DNA of 64,000 nucleotides from Halonotius aquaticus (GTDB taxonomy: Archaea; Halobacteriota; Halobacteria; Halobacteriales; Haloferacaceae), in NCBI RefSeq assembly GCF_003605575.1, contig NZ_QKNY01000001.1, positions 88,377-152,376 of the forward strand. Direction: 5' to 3'. Numbering within the stretch: position 1 is the first letter of the stretch; every line of letters starts with the position of its first letter. The notes beneath the pieces are model-generated. The model had not been told where the DNA came from. It ran no database searches and saw only the letters and a program-made list of their open reading frames with translations. Shown in pieces: positions 26,837 to 36,189 of the stretch. The translations under genes were made by a program, and so were the position numbers.

Positions 26837-27739
26837 GTGAATACTAACTCAGCGTCAAATGTTAATAACTCGGAGCTGGGTCGCTCCCGGCTCGGGCTGT
26901 GGTCTCTCGGCGCGCTGCTCGTGCTCTCGGCAGCCGCGATCGGCGGGATTCGGTATGAGATCGGCGGGATCGACGACTCCGTGTTGAAAGTTGTCGTCAT
27001 CGGCTGGGTTGCCTGCGGTGCGATGGTCGGCGGCGCGTGGCTTGGCGGTCGGGCGAACGAAACTGACCCCTTCGGCCTTGTCTGGGGATACGGGCTGGCC
27101 AGCGGCGCGATGATCATGAGCGCGGCGATGTTTCTGGTGCCACAGGCTATCGGGCTCGCGGGATCGGTTGGGACGCCACAGTTCGGCGGGATTGGACTCG
27201 CATTCGGCGTGATTCTCGGCTACAGTGCCCACACGATCGGCCACCGGCTGACACATCTTGATCTCTCAATGGATATCACCGCCGCCCAGATCTCGGTGCA
27301 CGCGCTGTCAGCAGGAGCGATCATCGGGATCGTCTATGGCTCGATGCCGTCACTTGGCCTGTTGCTCGGCCTCGCTATCGTCTCACACAAAGGCCCGGCG
27401 GGGTACGCCGCGGCCCGTCGACTCCGGCGGGATGGCCGACCGGTAGCGGTGCTCCTGCTCCCAGCAGCGGGCGTCGGGCTCACGGCGATCCCGACTGCCG
27501 TATTGCCGATCCCCGAACAGCCGATCATCAACGCGCTTGTCTTCGGCTTCGCCGCCGGGATCTTTCTCCACGTCGCCATGGATTTCCTCCCGAAATGTGA
27601 GACCGGCAGCGAGATCGATCAGGTGCTCTCGCTGGAAGAAAACTCTCATCACCTCCTTGATCAACTTCGAACACATGCTGTCGCCAGCACGCTTGCGGGC
27701 AGTTTCGTTGTTGTTGTCGCTTGGTTCGTCGTCGGTTGA
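26837..27739 (+). CDS. ZIP-family metal transporter
   Basis: A 300-residue membrane protein with about eight helices. ISVHALSAGAIIGI and VSHKGPAGYAA are the metal-site helices (His, and His with Lys-Gly-Pro), and FLHVAMDFLPKCE near residue 254 adds His, Asp and Glu. It likely moves zinc or another divalent metal. A GTG at 26837 lies about 28 bases after the TATA-like GGATTTATTC near 26804-26813 and is preferred; an ATG at 26801 is in frame but overlaps that element. It is convergent with the NikR-like gene. Confidence 0.8.
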   Translation: MNTNSASNVNNSELGRSRLGLWSLGALLVLSAAAIGGIRYEIGGIDDSVLKVVVIGWVACGAMVGGAWLGGRANETDPFGLVWGYGLASGAMIMSAAMFLVPQAIGLAGSVGTPQFGGIGLAFGVILGYSAHTIGHRLTHLDLSMDITAAQISVHALSAGAIIGIVYGSMPSLGLLLGLAIVSHKGPAGYAAARRLRRDGRPVAVLLLPAAGVGLTAIPTAVLPIPEQPIINALVFGFAAGIFLHVAMDFLPKCETGSEIDQVLSLEENSHHLLDQLRTHAVASTLAGSFVVVVAWFVVG

Positions 27740-27760
27740 TCGAACCGAGTGGGTGGGGAT

Positions 27761-28189
27761 TCAGCTCATATCGGCCAGCGGGCCGAACTCATCGACCGGC
27801 AGCACGGAGTAATCGACTGTGAGCGTGTCTTTCGTCGCTCGAATCTTGCCGACAAACGTCGAGATCTCCTCTAAGGAGCCCTCAAGCACGAACAGTTCCA
27901 TACAGTGGTGGCCGCCAACGTGGCTGTGGAAGTTTGAGGTAACGATCCCCTCGTGTTCGTGTCGAAGATGCATCATTTTTTCCTCGACACTGGTTGTCTC
28001 GTAATCAAATAGGACGGTAACGACACCCATCAGTTCGCGGCCTTCGAGGCGTTTGTCCTCGAACTCTCCCAACAGTGTGCGGCTAGCCTCGCGGACAACC
28101 TCGCTGCGGCCGGTGTAGCCGTGATCGTCGGCAAACTCGTCGATTCGTTCGAGCAACTCTTCGGGCATCGAAACACTGACAACGCTCAT
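27761..28189 (-). CDS. nikR: NikR-like metal-responsive regulator (ribbon-helix-helix plus ACT)
   Basis: A 142-residue regulator. The ribbon-helix-helix DNA-binding part spans about 1-48 ([27 protein letters not shown], in outline) and the ACT-like metal domain about 55-140. Metal-ligand candidates match NikR: His in [18 protein letters not shown] with two His and a Cys (about 92-102). It would repress metal-uptake genes when metal binds. Its neighbour is a ZIP transporter, not a nickel ABC system. The metal is therefore uncertain. Confidence 0.82.
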   Translation of the reverse strand: MSVVSVSMPEELLERIDEFADDHGYTGRSEVVREASRTLLGEFEDKRLEGRELMGVVTVLFDYETTSVEEKMMHLRHEHEGIVTSNFHSHVGGHHCMELFVLEGSLEEISTFVGKIRATKDTLTVDYSVLPVDEFGPLADMS

Positions 28190-28419
28190 ATAACAACTGA
28201 TACGGAGATTGTTAATAACTATTAGTATTTTTGGTGGCTCTATCCGTGCCGAGTTGCTATCACCGGACGCGAGAAATAAACAAAGTCTCAGGCAACCCTC
28301 TCACCGTCACGACAGTCATCGCCACAACAGCCATCGCCACCACTGACAACGACCCGCACTGTTGAGAGTCCCCGACAGACAGCGACATCTTTACCCCACA
28401 CTCAGCCGTATAAACGATA

Positions 28420-28689
28420 ATGAGCGATACCGACGATACGACACCGATCACGCTGTATCGGCTCCAGGCCTGTCCGTTCTGTGAACGGGTCGTCCGCAAG
28501 CTCTCGGCGTACGACCTCCCCTATACCTCCCGGTTTGTCGAACCGATGCACTCCGATCGCAACGCCGTTAAGCGAATCAGCGGCGCGCGTACCGTCCCCG
28601 CGATCGTTGATGAAAACACCGGCGTCACCATGTCGGAGAGCGGCAACATCGTCGAGTATCTCGACAAAACGTACGGAGGGGCCGACTAA
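28420..28689 (+). CDS. Glutaredoxin-like protein
   Basis: An 89-residue thioredoxin-fold protein with the CPFC redox pair at residues 18-21, the cis-Pro in TVPAI (about 59) and ESGNIVEYL, typical of glutaredoxin or the N-terminal domain of glutathione transferases. In haloarchaea the thiol partner is probably gamma-glutamylcysteine. Its stop overlaps the following ATG by one base (TAATG), so it is coupled to the peroxiredoxin-like protein. Confidence 0.85.
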   Translation: MSDTDDTTPITLYRLQACPFCERVVRKLSAYDLPYTSRFVEPMHSDRNAVKRISGARTVPAIVDENTGVTMSESGNIVEYLDKTYGGAD

Positions 28690-29228
28690 TGGAGCTTGAT
28701 TTCGATATCATTGAGCTACCGGACACTGACCATCCAACCACCGGCGAGACGGCACCTGATTTCACGCGTCCGCTGGTAACCGATGAATACTGGGAAGATG
28801 TGTCGCTGTCGTCATTGCTCGATGACGACCCGCTGTTGCTCGTCTGTTATCCGATGGATGGCGCGTTCCCGGCGACCTACATCTGGAACGAGCTTCGGGA
28901 TCGCGATTTCGAGGGCACCTACCAACTCTCGATCGCCGGGCTCTCGATCTCGACGCCGTATGAACACACGACGTTCATCGAGGAACGCGGGATCGACGCC
29001 CCGCTGTTCAGCGATCCGAGCAACGAGGTTGCCGAACAGTACGACATCGTCAACGACCTCGATGGGATGACCGGCATCGCGGAGCCGCGCCCGGCGGTTT
29101 TCCTCATTGACACCGACCAGACAGTACAGTATGCCTGGGTTGCCGACGAGTGGCCGGCGTTCCCGCCGTACGACCAGCTTGAAGACGCGCTGGCGACCCA
29201 CTGTGAGATGAAACCACTTGGACAATAG
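28689..29228 (+). CDS. Peroxiredoxin-like protein lacking the peroxidatic cysteine
   Basis: A 179-residue AhpC/TSA-fold protein: GETAPDFTRPLV near residue 19, then CYPMDGAFPATYIWNELRD (53-71) where peroxiredoxins carry YPxxxTPxCT. The position of the peroxidatic Cys is Ala62; the only cysteines are Cys53 and one near the C-terminus (HCEMK). It may be a redox-inactive redoxin, or use Cys53. The C-terminal half (RPAVFLIDTDQTVQYAWVAD) is normal for the fold. It is coupled to the glutaredoxin gene. Confidence 0.78.
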   Translation: MELDFDIIELPDTDHPTTGETAPDFTRPLVTDEYWEDVSLSSLLDDDPLLLVCYPMDGAFPATYIWNELRDRDFEGTYQLSIAGLSISTPYEHTTFIEERGIDAPLFSDPSNEVAEQYDIVNDLDGMTGIAEPRPAVFLIDTDQTVQYAWVADEWPAFPPYDQLEDALATHCEMKPLGQ

Positions 29229-29269
29229 CGTCCACAACTATCTTTCTGGGGGCCGCCCTACACGCAGCT

Positions 29270-29824
29270 ATGCAGATCCGCGATTGGCAGGAAATCCTCT
29301 CGACGGTCGTCGACAGCACCCACGACCCGGAGGGGTGGCGAGCGATCGCCGGCCAGCGAGCCACCGGCGTCGGCGAGGACTTCTATCTCGGCCACCCCGA
29401 TAGCGGGGTGTTCCACCTCAAGACGTACGCAAAAAATCCAACCGAACTCCGCGGTGTCGGTACCCAAATCGCCCGCAAGATCGACGATGAGATCGACCCA
29501 CTGCTGCCGCGGCGCGGCGACGACCCTGGTCGGTTTGCGATGCAACAGCCACCCGAAGACGAATCCGACGCCAAGGCGATAGCCGCACAGCTTGAATCGA
29601 CGCTACAACACCACGCCGACGCCGACACCTCATCGGAGGCGTTCTTCCAGGATGTCATGGACGCCGTTGACAGTCCGGCGTTTGGCCCCATGGAGTACGA
29701 ACTCAGTGAGCGTCCTGATCGCTTGGAGACTCTCTCGGAGACCTTTACCGAGGCAGAAGAACTGCTGAACGCGGAATTGGATGAGCTTATCGAGGACGAC
29801 GACGTTGGCCGTGGGTTCCAGTAG
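29270..29824 (+). CDS. Conserved haloarchaeal-type acidic protein, function unknown
   Basis: A 184-residue soluble acidic protein. The first 70 residues (IRDWQEILSTVVDS, then YLGHPDSGVFHLKTYAK) appear as an alpha/beta domain, followed by PEDESDAKAIAAQL and C-terminal acidic helices ending ELIEDDDVGRGFQ. A TATA-like AACTATCTTTC near 29234-29244 supports a leaderless ATG. No family name was recalled with certainty. It is convergent with the next gene. Confidence 0.6.
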   Translation: MQIRDWQEILSTVVDSTHDPEGWRAIAGQRATGVGEDFYLGHPDSGVFHLKTYAKNPTELRGVGTQIARKIDDEIDPLLPRRGDDPGRFAMQQPPEDESDAKAIAAQLESTLQHHADADTSSEAFFQDVMDAVDSPAFGPMEYELSERPDRLETLSETFTEAEELLNAELDELIEDDDVGRGFQ

Positions 29825-29838
29825 GAACGCAAACAGCA

Positions 29839-30270
29839 CTAATCGACGATAGTTTTGATCCGAGCCAGCAGCCGGTACATAATCCCGTGGTCAGATTCAG
29901 GCGGGGAGAGCGTCCACCCGGCTTGCTCGGCGGCTTCGGAGACACGAACGTACTCCCAGCAAAACATCGTTGCCACCCGCATATCGTCGTCGCTCGCGCC
30001 AACATAGACGTGACGTGGCGTCGTTGTCGTCTCACAGATCTCTTCGAGCGCAAACCACTTGTCGCGGTCGTGCATGTCGAAATCATCCCGAAGCTCATGC
30101 TCGTCGACAATCTGCGTGATTCGTTCGGTGTCGTCGTCGATGATTCCGATCGACTCACTCCACGCGTGCGCATCCGCAAACACGGCATTCGGTGAGTCAA
30201 GCCGCTCGATTGCCGACACCGAAAACGCAAGTGTGAGTTCACCGGCTTCGGCGTCGCTGTCGTCGTTCAT
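29839..30270 (-). CDS. Acidic protein of unknown function
   Basis: A 143-residue acidic protein. It begins with an Asp-rich N-terminus, then LTLAFSVSAIERLDSPNAVF, ITQIVDEHELRDDFDMHDRDKWF, and RHVYVGASDDDMRVATMFCWEYV with a single Cys. The alternating strands and helices suggest a small alpha/beta fold, possibly Rossmann-like. It reads from a clear ATG and ends 14 bases from the convergent gene. No function can be assigned. Confidence 0.6.
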   Translation of the reverse strand: MNDDSDAEAGELTLAFSVSAIERLDSPNAVFADAHAWSESIGIIDDDTERITQIVDEHELRDDFDMHDRDKWFALEEICETTTTPRHVYVGASDDDMRVATMFCWEYVRVSEAAEQAGWTLSPPESDHGIMYRLLARIKTIVD

Positions 30271-30416
30271 CTGACTCCAAGCTTGGCATGCTGGTATTTT
30301 CCTCGCTGTCGATATTCAAGGAATCGCTGTCTCTGCGAGTCGGTGGTCATAGACAAACGAACCAGTCACCAGCTAATGAATCACCGGGCTGGCGCGTTCC
30401 ACACCGACCCTCTCGC

Positions 30417-31901
30417 TTACTCGTCGGGGCTGTAGTTCGGGGCCTCGTCAGTAATCATCACATCGTGGGGGTGGCCCTCGGTTTGACCGGCTGAAGAGAC
30501 CCGAATGAACTCGGATCGCTCCTTGAAGCCGGGGATCGTCTCCGCGCCGACGTAGCCCATCCCCGAACGCATCCCGCCAACAAGCTGGTGGAGTTCAGAG
30601 GCGAGCGTGCCCTTGTACGGCGTTGCGGCCTCGACACCCTCTGGGACGAACTCCTCGCCGTCCTCGTCGTCTTTGAGATAGCGGTCGCCACCGCCGGATT
30701 TCATCGCGCCGACGCTGCCCATCCCGCGGTACTGCTTGTACTTCTTGCCGTTCATCGTAATCACGCGGCCGGGGGCTTCCTCGGTGCCGGCGAAGTACGA
30801 GCCGAGCATCACCGCGTCCGCGCCCGCCGCGATGGCCTTGATCGCGTCGCCGGAGTAGCGGATCCCGCCGTCGGCGATGACCGGCACGTCTTCGGACGCG
30901 GCCACGTCGGCGACCTCGGCGACGGCGGTGATCTGTGGCATCCCCGCCCCGGTGACAACGCGGGTCGTACAGATCGATCCCGGGCCGATGCCGACCTTGA
31001 TCCCGTCGGCGAAGTCGACGACCTCCGCGGCGGCCTCGCTGGTGCCGACGTTGCCGACGACCACGTCGGCGTCGACCTCCTGTTTGATCTCGCGGGCGGC
31101 CTCGATGACGTTGAGATTGTGGGCGTGGGCGCAGTCGATAAACAGTACGTCCGCGCCGGCGTCGTCGGCCGCGGTTGCACGATCGGTTTCGAAGGGACCG
31201 ACGGCGACGCCACAGCGAAGGCGGCCGTCCTCGTCGCGGGCGGCGTTTTGGTTTTCACGCCGTTGGAGGAGCCCCTGCATCGTTACGAGCCCAACGAGGG
31301 TCTCGTTGTCATCGACGATGGGGACGCGCTCGATCTTGTACTCGTACATCAGCTCAAGGGCATCACGAGCGTTGATATCCTCCTCGGCGGTGATGACCTC
31401 ATCAGTCATCGCCTCTCGGACATGGTCGGTCTCGCCGACCTCAAGGAACGGTCGGATGTCGGTGCCGGAGATGATGCCGAGGACGGTGTCGTCGTCGTCA
31501 ACGACCGGCGCGCCGGAGACGCCCTCCCGACCCATCATCTGATCGACCTCAGCGATGGTCTGGTCGGGGTTGGCGGTGACAACGTTTTCGCGGTCGATCA
31601 CGAGCTCGTCGGCGCGTTTGACACGCTCGATCTCGGCGACGGTCTCCTCGATCTCCATATTGCGGTGGAGCACGCCGAGGCCGCCCTCACGGGCCATCCC
31701 GATGGCGGTGTCGCTTTCGGTGACGGTGTCCATCGCTGCCGAAAGAACTGGGATGTTGAGCTCGACGTTCTTCGAGACGCGTGTCGACACATCGGCGTCG
31801 TCGGGTTCGACACGGCTCTCCTTGGGACGGAGCAACACATCGTCGAACGTCAACGCCTCCGGTACCTCAAGCTTCTGCGAGAAGGGACGGTCTGATTCCA
31901 T
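30417..31901 (-). CDS. guaB: Inosine-5'-monophosphate dehydrogenase
   Basis: A 494-residue enzyme that oxidises IMP to XMP with NAD, the committed step to GTP. The TIM barrel is split by two CBS domains (about 95-210; [12 protein letters not shown] and [17 protein letters not shown]). The catalytic loop [11 protein letters not shown] carries the active Cys near residue 300; the flap includes the KQYRGMGS segment near 390. ATG 31901 gives the family's start ([19 protein letters not shown] in outline). Complete. Confidence 0.95.
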   Translation of the reverse strand: MESDRPFSQKLEVPEALTFDDVLLRPKESRVEPDDADVSTRVSKNVELNIPVLSAAMDTVTESDTAIGMAREGGLGVLHRNMEIEETVAEIERVKRADELVIDRENVVTANPDQTIAEVDQMMGREGVSGAPVVDDDDTVLGIISGTDIRPFLEVGETDHVREAMTDEVITAEEDINARDALELMYEYKIERVPIVDDNETLVGLVTMQGLLQRRENQNAARDEDGRLRCGVAVGPFETDRATAADDAGADVLFIDCAHAHNLNVIEAAREIKQEVDADVVVGNVGTSEAAAEVVDFADGIKVGIGPGSICTTRVVTGAGMPQITAVAEVADVAASEDVPVIADGGIRYSGDAIKAIAAGADAVMLGSYFAGTEEAPGRVITMNGKKYKQYRGMGSVGAMKSGGGDRYLKDDEDGEEFVPEGVEAATPYKGTLASELHQLVGGMRSGMGYVGAETIPGFKERSEFIRVSSAGQTEGHPHDVMITDEAPNYSPDE

Positions 31902-32088
31902 ATAAACCGTCGCCGTGGCCGGTGTAAAAACGTTGCGAGTCGCTCGCTCCGTGTGGCCTCGCCACACCCATCGCCCACGTACCGGGGCAGCTGTCGATCC
32001 ACACTGGCTGTGTCACGATGTTGATCCGTGGCTATGGCGGTGTGTCCCACGGAACGTTTAACAGCGATCCGGCCCTATCTCTCGGTGT

Positions 32089-32274
32089 ATGTACTCCCAG
32101 CTGAATTCCACGTCGCTTCGGGTTGCACAGCAGCGCGGCTCACCTGCTGGAACAAATCCGACAAAGACGTGGACGCTGTTTTCGGCGATACTGGGAGTCA
32201 CGTTCGCTGTCGGCGGTCGGCGCAACGACCGATTACGACGGGAACACCGTTCGGCCGATGGTGACGGCCCCTAA
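32089..32274 (+). CDS. Possible small membrane protein ahead of the DUF5794-like gene
   Basis: A 61-residue open frame: polar N-terminus, one hydrophobic segment (LFSAILGVTFAVGG) and an Arg-rich, acidic-ended tail. A TATA-like GTTTAA at 32056-32061 is about 28 bases before the ATG, and the stop lies 6 bases before the next gene. These favour a leaderless first gene of a two-gene unit, but no homologue was recognised. Confidence 0.4.
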   Translation: MYSQLNSTSLRVAQQRGSPAGTNPTKTWTLFSAILGVTFAVGGRRNDRLRREHRSADGDGP

Positions 32275-32280
32275 TCCGCG

Positions 32281-33105
32281 ATGAGTGTCTCGGAACACCC
32301 GGTTGCCCTCACCATCGAGCAGCGCGTCGGCGGTGCGACGGTGCTGTTGGCGACGGTGATGGCACTGCCGCTACTTGATGGGCTGTTCGTCGCCTTGCTG
32401 CTGGCCGGCACCCTTGAGACGACGGTCGGGATGCTTGAGACCGGTCTGTTAGTCTTCGGTGGGTCGGCAACCGTCGCGGTCATCCTCGCGGAGTTAGACG
32501 AGAGCCGGGGATCGATGGTGCGGTCGGTGCTGCTGATCGGTGCGGGGCTGATCCCGTTGGCCGCGCTCCAGGCGGTGATCGCCCCAACCATCGAGAGTGC
32601 CCTTGAGCTGGCGGTCTTCCAGCGGTTTGCGGGCGTCGTCATCTTGGCGATCGCCGCCAGAACGGTCAGCGCGAAGGTGAGCGACTACCTTCCGTCGCCG
32701 GGTGTGATCATCCTGCTTGGGCTGTTGGCCAGCATTCGCCCGTCAGCGCTGACCGTCGAACTCGTTGTCGACGGCGAGCTGCTGGCGCGGGCAGCGATCA
32801 CCGCCGCCATCGGCGTCGGCTTCGCACTCGCGGTGGCCCTCGCCGCACCCGCGCTCCGTGGCGTCGTTGATCTCGATCGATTCCGCTTCGGAAGTGCCGT
32901 CGCCCTCGGCGTGTTTGCGCTGCCGGTGGTTGGCGTCCTTGATACCGACGCGCCGATCGCGTTGGCGGTGTTGATCGTCTCAGGGCTGTTGGCCTACTCG
33001 CCCGACGGCGGCGATGAGCCCGAGCAGGACGCCGAGGAGCCCCCGGAGTCGGCGACTGATACCGACTACGCGCCGGAAGACACCGCCCGTGCACCCTGGC
33101 TGTGA
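32281..33105 (+). CDS. DUF5794-like haloarchaeal membrane protein
   Basis: A 274-residue protein with seven or eight hydrophobic helices through about residue 235 and an acidic Glu/Asp-rich C-terminal tail ending RAPWL. The N-terminal pattern EHPVALTIEQRVGGATVLLATVMALPLLDG, in outline, resembles the haloarchaeal DUF5794 family. Role unknown. The ATG follows the small upstream frame by 6 bases. Confidence 0.65.
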   Translation: MSVSEHPVALTIEQRVGGATVLLATVMALPLLDGLFVALLLAGTLETTVGMLETGLLVFGGSATVAVILAELDESRGSMVRSVLLIGAGLIPLAALQAVIAPTIESALELAVFQRFAGVVILAIAARTVSAKVSDYLPSPGVIILLGLLASIRPSALTVELVVDGELLARAAITAAIGVGFALAVALAAPALRGVVDLDRFRFGSAVALGVFALPVVGVLDTDAPIALAVLIVSGLLAYSPDGGDEPEQDAEEPPESATDTDYAPEDTARAPWL

Positions 33106-33169
33106 GCGCGCGTAGGCTCGACAGCATGACCCGTATTCTTTAGTCGTCGCCCCCGAGACTCGCAGGCGA

Positions 33170-35221
33170 ATGGCGTTCGAATCGATCCCCGGTGTCGGCG
33201 AGAAGACCGCCGACGCCTTAGCCGAGCTTGACGATCCCGAAACCGCGTTACAGCAGGGTGACGTGCTAACGCTGATGGACGCGCCGGGCATCAGCGAGGG
33301 GCGGGCGGCTGCCATCGCCCGCGGGGCGATCCGGCAGCGACACGACGATCCCGGCGGGCTGTTGGCGACCGACCAAGCCCGCGAGTTGTACGACTCGGTT
33401 CTCGAACTCCTCCAAGAGCGTGCGGTCACCACCTACGCAAAAAAGCGGCTGGAAACGCTGTATCCCGCAACCCAAGGCTCCCGCATCGAGGAGGTGAGAG
33501 CCACGGTCGACAACGCCCTCACACGAGAGCCGACACCCGAGCTTCGGGCGGCACTGGCCGATGTTGCCCCCCTCGATACACCGTCCGGGCTCCGCGTCCG
33601 CGAACGATGTTTAGCAACGACTGACGCCGAACGCTACGCCGCCGCCCGCGAGGCGATCCCCGAACTCTCCGCGGAGGTCGTCGACGACGGCCACGACATC
33701 GAGGAGCTGGCCCGATCGTATTCAACGGTGATCGTCCTGGATGAGGCCTTCGCCGGCGGTGATTTCAGCGGCGATGTGCGGGTACAGCCGGATGCCTTGG
33801 AGTCGCCGGAGGATGTCGTCCCCGAACGACTGTTGGCCTTCTTTGCCGAGAACCGCGAGACGCTGCTGGCGGCTGTTCGTGTCCACGAGGCAAGCGAGTT
33901 GGAGCCGCCGCTCGATTGTGACGCGCTGACCGAGAGCCTCTCGCGGGTCGACGAGGACGGCACCATCGTCGGCGACGAGGAACTGGAGCGGTTGGCCACC
34001 GCTGTCGACGATCTCGACGCTGCCGTTGGAACGGCCGAATCCGTCGCCAACGACCATCTCAGAGCAGCGATCAAGGAACGCGACGTGACCATCGAAGGGC
34101 AGGATTTCCTCTCCCTGGTCGAACAGGGGGCTCGCGTCGACTCCCTGCTGGCCCGTGAGCTTGATGACGCCTTTGACGCCGCCCTGCAGAAAGCCCACGA
34201 CCACCTCACCGAAAGCCTCGCGCTCACCGACCACGAGGCCGAGCTGGCCGAGCATATCTTCGGTGGCGAGCCGACCTTTCCTGTCTCCCGGCGCGACGAC
34301 GCCGTCTCGCGGCTCAACACCGAGCTAACAAGTGCCCGCGACCGCCGGTCGACCAAACTGAAAGCTGACCTTGCCGACGACCTCGCAGCGCTCAAAACAC
34401 CGGCCGAGGAGTTGGTTCGCAACGCGCTCGAACTCGATGTCGAGTTGGCGATCGCCGCCTTCGCCCGCGACTTCGACTGTACGATGCCGGAGTTCGTCGG
34501 CGACGCTGTTGACGAAGACGTTGCCGACGATGGTGCTGATGACGATGGTGATACCGATAGTTCTGAGGACGCCGCGTCCACGCCGGGGTTCGTCATCGAG
34601 GGCGGGCGGTCACCCATCCTTGATGTTGACTTCGAGGCTGTCGAGCCGGTCGACTACAGCGTCGAGGGGGTGACACTGTTGTCGGGTGTCAACTCCGGCG
34701 GAAAGACCTCCTTGCTTGATCTGGTTGGGCTGATCGTTATCGCCGCCCAGATGGGACTGCCGGTGCCGGCTGAGGCGGTTCAGCTGTCACGATTCTCTGA
34801 GCTGCATTACTACGCCAAATCACAGGGTACCCTCGACGCCGGGGCCTTCGAGAGCACACTCCAGGATTTCGGCGACCTCGTCGCCGGTGCGGACGGTCGG
34901 CTCGTCCTCGTCGACGAGTTGGAAAGTATCACCGAGCCGGGCGCGAGCGCGAAGCTCATCGCCGGCATCCTCGAAGCCCTCGACCGACAGGAGACCGCCG
35001 CGGTCTTCGTCTCCCATCTGGCTCGTGAGATCCGCGAGGCCGCCGCCATCGACGTTGCTGTCGACGGGATCGAAGCCGTCGGGCTCGTTGACGGCGAACT
35101 GGAGGTAAATCGCTCGCCCGTGAAGGAACATCTCGCGCGGTCAACACCGGAGCTCATTGTCGAGAAGCTGGCTGCCGACGAAGACGGCGACTTCTATGAC
35201 TCGTTGTTGGCAAAATTTTGA
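33170..35221 (+). CDS. MutS-family ATPase with N-terminal helix-hairpin-helix
   Basis: A 683-residue protein. Residues 1-55 (IPGVGEKTADALAEL, then APGISEGRAAAIARG) are paired helix-hairpin-helix motifs for DNA binding. Residues about 100-440 are helical lever-like regions with a Glu-rich clamp. After an acidic linker, the C-terminal ATPase has Walker A SGVNSGGKTS near 504 and Walker B LVLVDELES near 578. It lacks the mismatch-binding domain with its Phe-x-Glu. It belongs to the MutS-related archaeal proteins of uncertain role, perhaps recombination rather than mismatch repair. Confidence 0.82.
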   Translation: MAFESIPGVGEKTADALAELDDPETALQQGDVLTLMDAPGISEGRAAAIARGAIRQRHDDPGGLLATDQARELYDSVLELLQERAVTTYAKKRLETLYPATQGSRIEEVRATVDNALTREPTPELRAALADVAPLDTPSGLRVRERCLATTDAERYAAAREAIPELSAEVVDDGHDIEELARSYSTVIVLDEAFAGGDFSGDVRVQPDALESPEDVVPERLLAFFAENRETLLAAVRVHEASELEPPLDCDALTESLSRVDEDGTIVGDEELERLATAVDDLDAAVGTAESVANDHLRAAIKERDVTIEGQDFLSLVEQGARVDSLLARELDDAFDAALQKAHDHLTESLALTDHEAELAEHIFGGEPTFPVSRRDDAVSRLNTELTSARDRRSTKLKADLADDLAALKTPAEELVRNALELDVELAIAAFARDFDCTMPEFVGDAVDEDVADDGADDDGDTDSSEDAASTPGFVIEGGRSPILDVDFEAVEPVDYSVEGVTLLSGVNSGGKTSLLDLVGLIVIAAQMGLPVPAEAVQLSRFSELHYYAKSQGTLDAGAFESTLQDFGDLVAGADGRLVLVDELESITEPGASAKLIAGILEALDRQETAAVFVSHLAREIREAAAIDVAVDGIEAVGLVDGELEVNRSPVKEHLARSTPELIVEKLAADEDGDFYDSLLAKF

Positions 35222-35284
35222 TCGAGAGCGAGGATATCGTCCCCGATCGAGTGATCCTTGCCACTGGAGTCACCACTTGCTTGT

Positions 35285-36061
35285 ATGGAAACGGTCACCA
35301 CAGCAGACGACACCGAGATCGCCTTCGAACACTACGGTGATGGCCCACCACTGATCGCCCTGCATGGGAGTGCCGCCACCGGCGAAAGTCTCCAGCCGAT
35401 CGTCTCTCAACTCGCTGCCGACTACACTGTCATCGTCCCAAATCGCCGCGGTCGCGGGGCCAGCGGCGACGGCGACGAGTACAGTCTTGATCGGGAGGTC
35501 GCCGATCTACAAGCTCTCGTCGACGCCGTCGACAGCGACCCGGTGGTGGTGGCCCACTCCTTCGGTGGGTTGGTCGCGCTGGCGGCCGCACCAACGCTGG
35601 ATATCAGTCGACTCGTCCTGTATGAGCCGGCGGTCACAGTCGGCGATGGAGCCGAGACGCCGCTGAGCGCGCAGGTTCAGTCGCTGGTCGACGAGGGAAC
35701 CAAAGCCGAGGCGATGCAACTGTTCTTCGAGGCCGGCAGCGGCATCCCTGACGTGACGGCGATGCCGTGGTGGCCCGAGCAGATCAACATGGACTGGATC
35801 GATACGGTGATTCGGGAACTGGAGGCCGTGGAAGCCTTTGAGCTGCCGCCACTCGATTTCGAGACCCCGACGCTGCTGCTGACTGGTGAGCATGGCCCAC
35901 AACATCTCGCGGAGGGAGCCCGTGCCGTCGCCGACGCCCACCAGGGGAGTCGCCTCATCGAAATCGAGGATGTCGGTCATCTTGGCCTGCTGTCGGAACC
36001 GGAACATGTGGCGGAGTTAGTGACGACGTTCGTTGACGATCCTGCTGCTGTCGGGCAATAG
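35285..36061 (+). CDS. Alpha/beta hydrolase
   Basis: A 258-residue alpha/beta-hydrolase. Motifs: oxyanion LHGSAATGES near residue 29, nucleophile elbow AHSFGG (Ser about 92), an acid in the LTGEHGPQH region (about 205) and the catalytic His in VGHLGLL near 238. The substrate is not evident. The ATG at 35285 starts the first strand METVTTADDTEIAFEHYG; earlier codons are non-coding. It appears monocistronic. Confidence 0.85.
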   Translation: METVTTADDTEIAFEHYGDGPPLIALHGSAATGESLQPIVSQLAADYTVIVPNRRGRGASGDGDEYSLDREVADLQALVDAVDSDPVVVAHSFGGLVALAAAPTLDISRLVLYEPAVTVGDGAETPLSAQVQSLVDEGTKAEAMQLFFEAGSGIPDVTAMPWWPEQINMDWIDTVIRELEAVEAFELPPLDFETPTLLLTGEHGPQHLAEGARAVADAHQGSRLIEIEDVGHLGLLSEPEHVAELVTTFVDDPAAVGQ

Positions 36062-36154
36062 CGGCCGCGTGACTTTTTCGCAGGTGGCCGTCCTCGACAG
36101 CTATTGACTGTTTTGTAGTGGTCAGCTCTACGTCGACACCCCCAATTATACGGG

Positions 36155-36164
36155 AAAATATTAC
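36155..36164 (+). promoter_or_regulatory. TATA-like element of the vapBC operon
   Basis: The AT-rich AAATATTACG lies about 28 bases before the vapB ATG at 36190, consistent with leaderless initiation. Confidence 0.4.
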
Positions 36165-36189
36165 GTGAGACACGGTCGTACTACTATTC

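Noticed and set aside
30588..31895. 435-codon open frame on the plus strand
   Set aside because: It is entirely antisense to guaB, whose motifs are clear; the product is compositionally biased and has no domain.
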